Shown piece after piece: positions 9,006-18,694 of a DNA stretch of 64,000 nucleotides. Positions within the stretch are counted from its first letter, which is position 1. Each line of letters opens with the position of its first letter. The notes under the pieces are model-generated. The model was not told where the DNA came from and searched no databases. It was given only the letters and a program-made list of their open reading frames with translations. The DNA is from Qipengyuania mesophila (GTDB taxonomy: Bacteria; Pseudomonadota; Alphaproteobacteria; Sphingomonadales; Sphingomonadaceae). Made by a program: the position numbers and the translations under genes. The DNA is taken from the NCBI RefSeq assembly GCF_019711655.1, contig NZ_JAIGNU010000001.1, positions 558,001 through 622,000 on the forward strand. The letters run 5' to 3'.

Positions 9006-10268
9006 ATGGCCGAAGCCTATATCATCGACGCAGTCCGGACGCCGCGCGGCATCGGCAAGCCCGGCAAGGGCGCGCTGTCGCACCTCCATCCGCAGCATCT
9101 CGCGGCCACCGTGCTCGGCGCCTTGCGCGAGCGCAACGACCTCGACACGACGACGGTCGACGACATCATCTGGTCGACCAGCAGCCAGAACGGCAAGCAG
9201 GGCGGTGACCTCGGCCGCATGGCTGCGCTCGCGGCGGGCTATGACATCAGCGCCAGCGGCACCACGCTCGACCGCTTCTGCGGCGGCGGCATCACCTCGG
9301 TGAACCTCGCTGCTGCAACGGTGATGAGCGGCATGGAAGACTGCGTCATCGCCGGCGGCACCGAGATGATGAGCTACACCGCCGCCTTCGCCGCCGAACA
9401 GGCCAATGCCGGCCTGCCCCCCCGGCTGATGGGATCGGGCAACGAAGCGCTCGACGTGCTCCACCCGCAGAGCCACCAGGGCGTCTGCGGCGACGCGATC
9501 GCCAGCATGGAAGGCATCGACCGTGAGGCGCTCGACGCGCTCGCGCTGGTCAGCCAGCAGCGCGCCAAGCGCGCGATCGACGAGGGCCGCTTCGACAAGT
9601 CGGTAGTGCCCGTGCTCAACGAAGACGGCAGTGTAGCGCTCGACCACGAGGAATTCCCGCGCCCCGAAACCACCGCGGAAGGCCTGGCCGCGCTCAATCC
9701 GAGCTTCGCCAAGCTCGCCGATTTCGAGATCGGCGGCACGACTTTCCGCAAGCAGATCAACCGCAAGTATCCCGATCTCGAGATCGAGCACTTCCACCAT
9801 GCCGGCAACAGCTCGGGCGTGGTCGACGGCGCGGCGGCGCTGCTGATCACCTCGGAAGGCTACGCGAAAGAACACGGCCTCAAGCCGCGCGGTCGCATCG
9901 TCGCCTACGCCAACCAGGGCGACTGCCCGACGCTGATGCTCAACGCCCCCGTCCCGGCGGCGAAGAAGGTGCTCGAAAAGGCGGGCATGACCAAGGATGA
10001 CATCGACGTCTGGGAAATCAACGAGGCCTTCTCGGTCGTCGCCGAAAAGTTCATCCGCGACCTCGATCTCGACCGCGAGAAGGTCAACATCAACGGCGGG
10101 GCGATGGCATTGGGCCATCCGATCGGCGCGACGGGCTCGATCCTCATCGGCACCGCGCTCGACGAACTCGAGCGTTCGGGCGGCCGGTACGGCCTCGTCA
10201 CCATGTGCGCCGCAGGCGGCATGGCACCGGCGATCATCGTTGAGCGGGTCGACGATTTCGTCGGTTGA
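9006..10268 (+). CDS. acetyl-CoA C-acetyltransferase (thiolase)
   Basis: The product is 420 residues. The nucleophilic Cys lies in TTLDRFCGGGITS. Further motifs are WEINEAFSVV, NGGAMALGHPIGATG with the catalytic His, and MCAAGGMAPA with the second Cys. It performs reversible thiolytic cleavage of 3-ketoacyl-CoA, closing the beta-oxidation spiral begun by the divergent genes. Start at 9006 follows GAGAGGAAGAG. Degradative versus biosynthetic thiolase cannot be separated; the FadA/FadI-like length and the neighbours favour degradation. Confidence 0.9.
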   Translation: MAEAYIIDAVRTPRGIGKPGKGALSHLHPQHLAATVLGALRERNDLDTTTVDDIIWSTSSQNGKQGGDLGRMAALAAGYDISASGTTLDRFCGGGITSVNLAAATVMSGMEDCVIAGGTEMMSYTAAFAAEQANAGLPPRLMGSGNEALDVLHPQSHQGVCGDAIASMEGIDREALDALALVSQQRAKRAIDEGRFDKSVVPVLNEDGSVALDHEEFPRPETTAEGLAALNPSFAKLADFEIGGTTFRKQINRKYPDLEIEHFHHAGNSSGVVDGAAALLITSEGYAKEHGLKPRGRIVAYANQGDCPTLMLNAPVPAAKKVLEKAGMTKDDIDVWEINEAFSVVAEKFIRDLDLDREKVNINGGAMALGHPIGATGSILIGTALDELERSGGRYGLVTMCAAGGMAPAIIVERVDDFVG

Positions 10269-10278
10269 CGCCGCATGA

Positions 10279-11382
<1,104 letters not shown>

Positions 11383-11492
11383 CCTGCCACTCGCCCGAGC
11401 GGGCTTGATCGGACCATCCGCAAATTCCCGCTTCGCTTGCCCAAAGCGATCCCGGCTTTCGCAGGGGTCGCGCTTTGGTTAGGGCTGGATAC

Positions 11493-12614
11493 GTGACCTC
11501 GATCGCCACCCTTGCCGATTTGCGCAGCGCGTGCCGCCTGGTGATCAAGGTCGGTTCGGCTTTGCTGGTCGAACGCGGCGCGCCGCGTGCCGATTGGCTC
11601 GCCACGCTCGCGGCCGAAATCGCGGAATTGCGCCAGCACGCGGAGGTGATCGTCGTCTCCTCGGGCGCGATCGCGCTCGGCGCGGCCCGCCTCCGCCTCG
11701 CGAAAGGTGGGCGCGGCAGCCTCGCCGATGCGCAGGCTTCGGCTTCGGTCGGCCAGGTCGAACTCGCACGCCTGTGGTCCGACGCGCTGGGCCTGCACGG
11801 CATCACCGCGGCACAGATGCTGGTGACCTTGGGCGATCTCGAGGATCGGCGGCGCTATCTCAACGCCTCGGCCACGCTCGCGCGGCTGCTCGAAGCCGGC
11901 GCAGTGCCGGTGGTCAACGAGAACGACAGCGTCGCCACCGAGGAAATCCGCTTCGGCGACAACGACCGCCTCGCCGCCCGCGTCGCGCAGGCGGCGGGGG
12001 CCGATGCGGTGCTGCTGCTCTCGGACGTCGACGGCCTCTACGACCGCGATCCGCGCGAGGCCGGCGCGGTGCTGCTCGAGCGAGTCGACGGCGTCACGCC
12101 CGAAATCATGGCCATGGCCAGCGGCGCATCCTCCTCGGGGCTCGGATCGGGCGGGATGCGCGCCAAGCTGCAGGCAGCGCAGATCGCCGAACGCGCGGGG
12201 ATCGCCCTCGTCATCGCCAACGGCACCCACCCCTCCCCGCTCACGCGCGCACTCGACCAGGGGATCGGCACGCTGTTCCTCCCACAGGCCGATGCCAGCG
12301 CGCGCAAGGCCTGGCTCGGCGGTCGCCTCGCGCCCGCGGGCGTGCTCTCGGTCGATGCCGGCTGTATGAACGCGCTCGATCAGGGCGCCAGCGTGCTGGC
12401 CGCCGGTATCATCGAGGTCGAGGGCGATTTCGCCCGCGGCGACCTCGTCGCGGTCCACGGGCCCAAGGGCGAACGCCTGGGCCAGGGGCTGGTCGAATAT
12501 ACCGCGAGCGAATGCCGTGCGATCCTCGGCCTGCGGCAGGAGCAGCAGGCCGACCGGCTCGGCTATGCCCCGCGCGCCGCGGTGATCCACCGCGACCACA
12601 TGGTGCGCGCATGA
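11493..12614 (+). CDS. proB: glutamate 5-kinase
   Basis: The product is about 373 residues with an amino-acid kinase domain (VIKVGSALLV, VVSSGAIALG, VVNENDSVAT, GDNDRLAARVA, LLSDVDGLYDRDP) and a C-terminal PUA domain. It phosphorylates glutamate to glutamyl-5-phosphate, the first step of proline synthesis. GTG at 11493 (TSIATLADLR) is preferred; a TTG at 11475 would add six residues, and neither has a strong ribosome site. proA is not adjacent. The stop shares ATGA with the next gene. Confidence 0.93.
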   Translation: MTSIATLADLRSACRLVIKVGSALLVERGAPRADWLATLAAEIAELRQHAEVIVVSSGAIALGAARLRLAKGGRGSLADAQASASVGQVELARLWSDALGLHGITAAQMLVTLGDLEDRRRYLNASATLARLLEAGAVPVVNENDSVATEEIRFGDNDRLAARVAQAAGADAVLLLSDVDGLYDRDPREAGAVLLERVDGVTPEIMAMASGASSSGLGSGGMRAKLQAAQIAERAGIALVIANGTHPSPLTRALDQGIGTLFLPQADASARKAWLGGRLAPAGVLSVDAGCMNALDQGASVLAAGIIEVEGDFARGDLVAVHGPKGERLGQGLVEYTASECRAILGLRQEQQADRLGYAPRAAVIHRDHMVRA

Positions 12615-13522
12615 CGATCGCGCTGACCGGGGCCACCGGCTTCGTCGGGCAGGCGGTACTCGATGCCTGCCGCCGCGCAGGCGAGCCCGTCTGCGCGCTG
12701 ACCCGGCGGCCGCAGGAGGCCTGCGAGCATGTCACATGGGTCGAAGGCGATTTGGCCAGCGCCGGCGGCCTCGGCCTGCTGTGCCGCGATGCCGACGCGA
12801 TCGTCCATGTCGCCGGCCTCACCAATACGCCCGACCCGGCCGAGTTCGAAGAGGCCAATGTCGGCGGGACCGAGCGGCTGATCGGCGTCGCCAGGGAAGC
12901 CAGGCTGAAGCGCTTCATCTTCGTGTCCTCGCTCTCCGCGCGCGAACCCGGCCTGTCGGCCTATGGCGCCTCCAAGGCGCGCGCCGAAAAGCTGGTCGAG
13001 GCGAGCGGGCTCGACTGGACGATCGTCCGCCCGCCGGGCGTCTACGGACCGCGCGATATCGACTATTTCGAGATGTTCCGCAGCGCGAAATACGGCTTCG
13101 TGCCGCTGCCTCCCGGCGGAGCCAGCTCGATCATCCATGTCGACGACCTCGCGCGGCTCCTGCTCGCGCTGGTCGATGCCCCGCCCGCGCTCGTGCGCCA
13201 CCGCATCTTCGAACCCGACGACGGGCGCGAAGGCGGCTGGGCGCACAAGGAACTCGCGCGCGCGATCGGCAAGGCGGTGGGCCGCCCCGTCTTCGCGCCG
13301 CACCTTCCGCGCCCCGTGCTCGAAGCTGCCGCCCGGTTCGACCGGCTGCTGCGCGGCGACAAGGCGCGGCTGACCGCCGACCGGGTCGGTTACATGACCC
13401 ACCCCAACTGGGTGGCGCGCTCGGCCTACACGGTCCCGGCCGCCGTGTGGCAACCGCGTATCGAGGGCGAAGAGGGGCTCGCCGCCACTGCCGATTGGTA
13501 CCGCGCGGAAGGCTGGCTCTGA
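12611..13522 (+). CDS. NAD(P)-binding epimerase-like protein (complex I NDUFA9 type)
   Basis: The product is 303 residues with an extended SDR fold. It has the nucleotide motif GATGFVG, the catalytic-type Tyr and Lys in SAYGASKARAEK, and RPPGVYGPRD. It resembles the NDUFA9-like oxidoreductases that in alphaproteobacteria accompany complex I or housekeeping clusters. The substrate is unknown. It overlaps proB by four bases, so the two are co-translated. Confidence 0.82.
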   Translation: MTIALTGATGFVGQAVLDACRRAGEPVCALTRRPQEACEHVTWVEGDLASAGGLGLLCRDADAIVHVAGLTNTPDPAEFEEANVGGTERLIGVAREARLKRFIFVSSLSAREPGLSAYGASKARAEKLVEASGLDWTIVRPPGVYGPRDIDYFEMFRSAKYGFVPLPPGGASSIIHVDDLARLLLALVDAPPALVRHRIFEPDDGREGGWAHKELARAIGKAVGRPVFAPHLPRPVLEAAARFDRLLRGDKARLTADRVGYMTHPNWVARSAYTVPAAVWQPRIEGEEGLAATADWYRAEGWL

Positions 13523-13536
13523 AAGTCTGGACTTTC
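13521..13536 (+). terminator. short perfect hairpin at the end of the proB operon
   Basis: GAAAGTC and GACTTTC pair perfectly around two bases, overlapping the stop codon of the preceding gene. There is no T-run, so termination is uncertain; it may instead be the upstream boundary of the tRNA unit. Confidence 0.35.
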
Positions 13537-13571
13537 GCGCGCGATTGCACGAAAGGCGCGGGACGCCATGG

Positions 13572-13647
<76 letters not shown>

Positions 13648-13671
13648 TCGGATCCCGATCGCTGGCCCGCG

Positions 13672-14427
13672 CTAGAGGAAGGGTTCCTCGCCCGGCTTGT
13701 GGATGCCGCATTCGACCTTGTCCCAGCCCGACCAGCGACCTGCGCGGGGATCTTCGCCCTCGCCCACCTGGCGGGTGCAGGGCGAGCAGCCGATGCTGGG
13801 GAAGCCACGTTCGACCAGCGGGTGGCGCGGCAGGTCGTGCGCTTCGAAATAGGCGGCGATATCCTCCGCCGACCAGTCGATCAGCGGATTGATCTTGAGC
13901 CGGCCCTGCGCGTCGGAAGTGTCGATCTCGAAGCGCGGCAGGTTCGCCCGTGTCGAGGACTGGAAGGCCTTGCGTCCGGTGAAGCTCGCGTCGAAGCCCG
14001 CGAGCGCTTTCGCCAGCGGCTTGACCTTGCGCAGGTCGCAGCAGCCGTCGGGGTCGTAGGACCAGCGCAGCCCGCTCGCGTCGCGCGTTTCGAGATCGGC
14101 AATCTCGGGATAGAGGTCGATGCGGTTGAGCCCCAGCCGCTCGGTCAGCTCGTCGCGATAGGCGAGCGTCTCGGGGAAATGCTTGCCGGTCTCGAGGAAC
14201 AGCACCGGCACCGTAGGATCGACCTGCGCGATCAGGTGCAGCAGCACCGCGCTCTCGGCGCCGAAGCTAGACACCACCGCCATGTCCCCCACCAGGTTGC
14301 CCTCGATCACCGCGCGCAGCCACTCCTCAGTCTCGCTCCCGCGGAACATGCGGTTGAGGCGGATGGCGTCCTGCTCGGTGAAGCGGGGCCCCGTGTCGAG
14401 CCGGTCGATGGCGCGCAACTCGTTCAT
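13672..14427 (-). CDS. cysH: adenylyl-sulfate/phosphoadenylyl-sulfate reductase
   Basis: The product is 251 residues. It has the PP-loop-type nucleotide site SSFGAESAVLLHL, the cysteine pair in DGCCDLRKV and the pair in GCSPCTR that together ligate a [4Fe-4S] cluster, and the catalytic Cys in ECGIH near the C-terminus. The cluster cysteines point to the APS-reducing bacterial type. It forms sulfite, which the upstream cysI product reduces further. It is the last gene of the cobA-DUF2849-cysI-DUF934-cysH operon, overlapping DUF934 by four bases. Confidence 0.94.
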   Translation of the reverse strand: MNELRAIDRLDTGPRFTEQDAIRLNRMFRGSETEEWLRAVIEGNLVGDMAVVSSFGAESAVLLHLIAQVDPTVPVLFLETGKHFPETLAYRDELTERLGLNRIDLYPEIADLETRDASGLRWSYDPDGCCDLRKVKPLAKALAGFDASFTGRKAFQSSTRANLPRFEIDTSDAQGRLKINPLIDWSAEDIAAYFEAHDLPRHPLVERGFPSIGCSPCTRQVGEGEDPRAGRWSGWDKVECGIHKPGEEPFL

Positions 14428-14849
14428 GCGTGGCGCTTGGCCCAGATCGGCGTGCGCGCGTCGGCGGCGGTCTGGTAGACTTCGGGCCAGCGCGCGAAGG
14501 CCGCGTCGACATCGTCCATGTCGAGCTGCTGGTCGGGCTCGAAGGCGTCGAAGCCGCAGCGGCGCATATAGGCGAGCTGGTCGACCAGCACGTCGCCCAC
14601 CGCGCGCAGCTCGCCGTCATAGCCGGCTTCGCGCAGGATACGGGCGGAGGAATAGCCGCGCCCGTCGCCGAAGGCGGGGAAGTTCACCTCGACCAGCGCC
14701 AGCCGTTCGAGATGCGGCAGCAGCGCGCGGGCATCGTCGCCCGGCTCGATCCGCACCGCGGAGGCATTCGACTGGTCGAGAAAGGAATCGACGGTCACCG
14801 CCGGATGGTCGACGGGCTCGTCGTCGCGATAGCGCAGCGTCTCAGCCAT
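14424..14849 (-). CDS. DUF934 family protein
   Basis: The product is 141 residues with family signatures such as VEVNFPAFGDGRGYSSARILRE and AVGDVLVDQL. DUF934 is a small cytoplasmic family found almost exclusively beside sulfite reductase and cysH in proteobacteria; its role is not established but is linked to sulfite reduction. It overlaps both neighbours (8 bases with cysI, 4 with cysH), indicating translational coupling. Confidence 0.9.
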   Translation of the reverse strand: MAETLRYRDDEPVDHPAVTVDSFLDQSNASAVRIEPGDDARALLPHLERLALVEVNFPAFGDGRGYSSARILREAGYDGELRAVGDVLVDQLAYMRRCGFDAFEPDQQLDMDDVDAAFARWPEVYQTAADARTPIWAKRHA

Positions 14850-16476
14850 AGAGCGCCTCCTTGAAGGGGTTCATGCCGATGCGGCGATAGGTGTCGAGGA
14901 AGCGCTCGCCGTCCTGGCGCTCGCGTTCGTAGACGCTGGTGACGGTCTCGACCGCATCGACGATGCCGTTCTCGTCGAAGCCGGGTCCGGTGATCTTGGC
15001 GAGGCTGACGTCCTCCGCCTCGCTGCCGCCGAGCAGGAGCTGGTAGTTCTCCACCCCCTTCCGGTCGACGCCGAGGATACCGATATGGCCCGCATGGTGG
15101 TGGCCGCAGGCATTGATGCAGCCCGAGATCTTGAGCTTGAGCTGCCCCAGCGTGGCGGTCTTGCCGGTCTCGGCAAAGCGCTCGGAGATCTTCTGCGCGA
15201 TCGGGATCGAGCGGGCATTTGCGAGGCTGCAATAATCGAGCCCCGGGCAAGCGATGATGTCCTCGATCGTATCGAGATTGGGGCTGCCCAGCCCGGCCTC
15301 GTCGAGCGCGGTCCACAGCGCGTGGAGATCGGCCTTGCGGACATGCGGCAGGACCACGTTCTGCGTGTGCATCACGCGCAGCTCGTCGAAGCTGTAATCC
15401 TTGGCGAGGTCGGCCATTAGCCGCATCTGCTCCGCCGTGGCGTCGCCGGGGATGCCGCCGACCGGCTTGAGGCTGATCACCGCCGCGACATAGCCGGCTT
15501 CCTTGTGCGGCACGGTGTTGCGGTCGACCCACAGCGCGAAATCGGGATCGCTGCGATCGATCGTCTCGGGGGTACCCGCCTCGAACAGCGGGTCCTCGAA
15601 ATAGGCCTTGATCCGCTCGAGCTCGGCCAGCGGCGGTTCGACGCCCTGGTCGAGCAGATGCGCGAATTCCTCCTCGACTTGGCGCGTGTATTCCTCGGCG
15701 CCCAGTTCGTGGACGAGGATCTTGATCCGCGCCTTGTACTTGTTGTCGCGCCGACCGTAGCGGTTGTAGACGCGCAGGCAGGCTTCCGAATAGGTCACCA
15801 ACTGGTCGAGCGGGACGAAGGAATTGATGCAGGGCGCGATCATCGGGGTGCGCCCCATGCCGCCGCCGACATAGAAGGCCGCGCCCAGCTCGCCCGCCTC
15901 GTTCTGCACGATCTGGATGCCGATGTCATGCAACCGCATGGCTGCACGATCGGTGTCGCTGGCGATCACCGCGATCTTGAACTTGCGCGGCAGATAGCTG
16001 AATTCGGGGTGGAAACTCGACCATTGGCGCAGAAGTTCGGCATAGGGGCGCGGATCCGCGACCTCGTCCGCCGCGGCGCCCGCGAAATGGTCCGAGCTGA
16101 TGTTGCGGATGCAATTGCCGCTGGTCTGGATGGCATGCATCTCGACCTTCGCGAGATCGGCGAGGATATCGGCCGCTTCCTCCAGCCTTATCCAGTTGTA
16201 CTGGATGTTCTGGCGGGTCGTGAAATGGCCGTAACCGCGGTCGTATTTCTCGGCGATGTCGGCCAGCGCATGCATCTGGCGGCTGTCGAGCGTGCCATAG
16301 GGGATGGCGACGCGCAGCATGTAGGCGTGGAGCTGGAGGTAGAGGCCGTTCATCAGCCGCAGCGGCTTGAACTGGTCCTCGGTAAGCTTGCCTTCGAGGC
16401 GGCGTCGCGCCTGGTCGCGGAATTCCTCGACGCGAGCATCGACCATCGCCTGGTCGTAGCTATCGTATTTGTACAT
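14842..16476 (-). CDS. cysI: nitrite/sulfite reductase hemoprotein (assimilatory sulfite reductase)
   Basis: The product is 544 residues with the duplicated sulfite/nitrite reductase fold. The siroheme/[4Fe-4S] cysteines are in ACPGLDYCSLAN and SGCINACGHHHAGHIG, in the expected C-x5-C and C-x3-C arrangement. The N-terminal half has HFTTRQNIQYNW and SGNCIRNI. It reduces sulfite to sulfide by six electrons. The start at 16476 overlaps the DUF2849 stop (TGATG). No separate flavoprotein subunit is present, suggesting a ferredoxin donor. Confidence 0.93.
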   Translation of the reverse strand: MYKYDSYDQAMVDARVEEFRDQARRRLEGKLTEDQFKPLRLMNGLYLQLHAYMLRVAIPYGTLDSRQMHALADIAEKYDRGYGHFTTRQNIQYNWIRLEEAADILADLAKVEMHAIQTSGNCIRNISSDHFAGAAADEVADPRPYAELLRQWSSFHPEFSYLPRKFKIAVIASDTDRAAMRLHDIGIQIVQNEAGELGAAFYVGGGMGRTPMIAPCINSFVPLDQLVTYSEACLRVYNRYGRRDNKYKARIKILVHELGAEEYTRQVEEEFAHLLDQGVEPPLAELERIKAYFEDPLFEAGTPETIDRSDPDFALWVDRNTVPHKEAGYVAAVISLKPVGGIPGDATAEQMRLMADLAKDYSFDELRVMHTQNVVLPHVRKADLHALWTALDEAGLGSPNLDTIEDIIACPGLDYCSLANARSIPIAQKISERFAETGKTATLGQLKLKISGCINACGHHHAGHIGILGVDRKGVENYQLLLGGSEAEDVSLAKITGPGFDENGIVDAVETVTSVYERERQDGERFLDTYRRIGMNPFKEALYG

Positions 16477-16772
16477 CAGATCACCCAATTACCGATATCG
16501 GGATCGGCAGGCTTGAGGGTCAGGTCGGGGCGAACGGTCGGGCCGAGCGCGCGGACGCGCTCCTTGATGTGCGACGGCCGGGGGGAGCCCTCGTGCATTT
16601 CGGCATCGACCGCATAGGGCGAGTTAACCCGGCGCGCGGCTTCCTCGCGGCGGGCGATCTCGTCCTCGCCACCGGTCACGTCGGCGGCGTCCTCGACATG
16701 GATCGACCAGTCGCTGCCGGTCCACCAAGTGACCGCCCCGGTCTTGAGGTCGTTGCCGGTGAGTAGCCTCAT
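16476..16772 (-). CDS. DUF2849 family protein
   Basis: The product is 98 residues, beginning MRLLTGNDLKTGAVTWW and ending NWVI. DUF2849 proteins are small and nearly always precede sulfite reductase in alphaproteobacteria; function unknown. A longer in-frame extension upstream is only read-through across cobA and is rejected because cobA covers it. It overlaps cobA by four bases. Confidence 0.88.
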   Translation of the reverse strand: MRLLTGNDLKTGAVTWWTGSDWSIHVEDAADVTGGEDEIARREEAARRVNSPYAVDAEMHEGSPRPSHIKERVRALGPTVRPDLTLKPADPDIGNWVI

Positions 16773-17527
16773 CGTGCAGCCTCCTGCGCCTGGCGCGCGA
16801 GCGCCGCGGCATTGCGTGCTGTCACCTCGCCGATCACGATCAGCGCCGGGCTGACGACCGCCTCGCGCTCGACCAGCTCGGGCAGGCCCGCGAGTAATCC
16901 GCGCAGCACGCGCATTTCGGGCCGCGTGCCGTTCTCGATCACCGCCACGGGCATGTCGGGCGCGAGCCCGTCCTCGATCAGTTTCTCGGCGATCTGCGGC
17001 GCGGTCTTGACGCCCATGTAGATCACCAGCGTACGGCCCTTGCCCGCAAGGCCGGCCCAGTCCTGGTCTTTCAGCCCCTTGCACTGGCCGGCGACGAAGC
17101 TGACGATGGAGGACGCCTCGCGATGCGTCAGCGCGATCTGCGCCGCCGCCGCGGCGCCATTGGCCGCGCTGATGCCGGGGACGACTTCGACCGGCACGCC
17201 GGACTGGTGCGCGACCTCGGCTTCTTCGCCGCCGCGCCCGAAGATGAAGGGATCGCCCCCCTTCAGGCGGACGACGTCCTCGCCCGAGCGCGCGATGCGC
17301 ACCAGGAGGTCGCTGATTTCCTGCTGCGGCAGGGTGTGGTGCGAACGGCGTTTGGCGACCGAGATCAGCTCGGCATCCTTGCGCGCCAGGGCGAGGATCG
17401 CCGGGTCGACGAGACCGTCATGGACGATGACGCGCGCGCGTTCGATCAGCCGCGCGGCGCGGATTGTCAGGAGGTCGGGATCGCCCGGCCCTGCGCCAAC
17501 GAGAAAGATGGTTCCGGTATTTGACAT
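16769..17527 (-). CDS. cobA: uroporphyrinogen-III C-methyltransferase (siroheme synthesis)
   Basis: The product is 252 residues with the SUMT signatures VGAGPGDPDLLTIRA, VRLKGGDPFIFGRGGEE and PGISAANGAAAAAQIALTHR. It methylates uroporphyrinogen III twice to precorrin-2 for siroheme, the prosthetic group of the downstream sulfite reductase. CysG-type dehydrogenase/chelatase domains are absent. The start at 17527 lacks a clear ribosome site; an in-frame ATG at 17563 would add 12 residues and overlap a palindrome. Confidence 0.93.
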   Translation of the reverse strand: MSNTGTIFLVGAGPGDPDLLTIRAARLIERARVIVHDGLVDPAILALARKDAELISVAKRRSHHTLPQQEISDLLVRIARSGEDVVRLKGGDPFIFGRGGEEAEVAHQSGVPVEVVPGISAANGAAAAAQIALTHREASSIVSFVAGQCKGLKDQDWAGLAGKGRTLVIYMGVKTAPQIAEKLIEDGLAPDMPVAVIENGTRPEMRVLRGLLAGLPELVEREAVVSPALIVIGEVTARNAAALARQAQEAAR

Positions 17528-17552
17528 GGCCGCAAGATGCGGATCGCGGCCA

Positions 17553-17564
17553 ATTGGCGCCAAT
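17553..17564. promoter_or_regulatory. 12-bp perfect palindrome upstream of the sulfur operon
   Basis: ATTGGCGCCAAT is self-complementary and sits 26 bases upstream of the preferred cobA start. It could be an operator for the cobA-cysH operon. No regulator gene is adjacent. Confidence 0.4.
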
Positions 17565-17624
17565 CACAATGCGTGTTCGGTGTGGAAGCCGAGATTTTGA
17601 AACCGGCGCTGTGCGCCCGGCAAC

Positions 17625-18692
17625 CTATTCTTTCGCGGTCGAAGCCCCGCCCTTGCCCTGCGCCATGATGTCGATCAGCCGGTCGAACTGGTCGCTCGAG
17701 CGGATGTGAAGGTCGCGCTGCGGGAAGGGAATTTCGACGCCGTTCTCCTTGAACAGCCACCACAGTTTCTTGAGCACTGCGCTGCGCACATTGCCCACGC
17801 CCTCCTCCGGATCCTGGATCCAGCAGTGGATGATGAAATTGACCGAACTGTCGCCGTACTCGCTCATCCACACGGTCGGCGGGGGAGCCTTGAGGATCCG
17901 GTCGCAGCTCTTCGCCGCTTCGAGCATCAGCTCTTCGGCGAGCTTCATGTCGGCTTCGTAGCTGACCCCGACGGGCACCTGCATGCGCACGTTCTTCGAC
18001 GAGTAGGACCAGTTTTCGACCTGGTTGATCATCAGATTTTCATTGGGGATCAGATATTCGCGCTGGTCGCGCGTGGTAACCGAGACCGCGCGTATGCCGA
18101 TCTTGCGGATCTGGCCGAAACTCTCGTTGCCCGCCATGTCGGTCACCGCAATGACGTCGCCCGGCTTGATCGAGCGGTCCATCAGCAGGATGATCCCCGC
18201 GATCAGATTGCCGAAGGTCTTCTGCAGACCGAAACCGATCGCCAGACCGAAGGCGCCCGAGAACACCGCCAGCGCCGTGAGGTCGATCCCGAGCAGGTCG
18301 ATCCCGAGGAAGAAGGCCGCCGCCCAGACGAGGATCGTGACGATCTTCTCGGCCAGCAATTGCTGCGCCTCGTCGAGCCGGGTCATCCGGCGCATCAGGC
18401 GCCGCCCCATCTTGCTGACGAACCAGGCGAAGACGAGAACGCCGACGATCACCGCGCTGACGATCAGCACGTCGAACAGCGAGATACGGAAGGATCCGAA
18501 CGACAAGGCCACGGCGTCGAGCGTGTCGATCACCGAGCCGACCGTCTCGCTCTTCGAGCTCAGCGCCTCCTTGGCGCCTTCGGCGGCGGCGACGGCGCTC
18601 TCCTCCCTGACCGGCTCGGCCAGGCTCCAGGCCTGTTCAACCGGAGGAGCGGAGGCGGTACTGGCCACGCTGGTCGGGGTTTCGCCCTGCAC
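17625..18692 (-). CDS. MscS-family mechanosensitive channel
   Basis: The product is 355 residues from a GTG start. A polar N-terminus is followed by three transmembrane segments. The pore-lining Gly/Ala-rich helix is GAFGLAIGFGLQKTFGNLIAG, and the beta domain contains RSIKPGDVI and LIPNENLM. It opens under membrane tension to relieve hypo-osmotic shock. It lies two bases after metC on the same strand and probably belongs to that transcript. Confidence 0.92.
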   Translation of the reverse strand: MQGETPTSVASTASAPPVEQAWSLAEPVREESAVAAAEGAKEALSSKSETVGSVIDTLDAVALSFGSFRISLFDVLIVSAVIVGVLVFAWFVSKMGRRLMRRMTRLDEAQQLLAEKIVTILVWAAAFFLGIDLLGIDLTALAVFSGAFGLAIGFGLQKTFGNLIAGIILLMDRSIKPGDVIAVTDMAGNESFGQIRKIGIRAVSVTTRDQREYLIPNENLMINQVENWSYSSKNVRMQVPVGVSYEADMKLAEELMLEAAKSCDRILKAPPPTVWMSEYGDSSVNFIIHCWIQDPEEGVGNVRSAVLKKLWWLFKENGVEIPFPQRDLHIRSSDQFDRLIDIMAQGKGGASTAKE

Positions 18693-18694
18693 GT

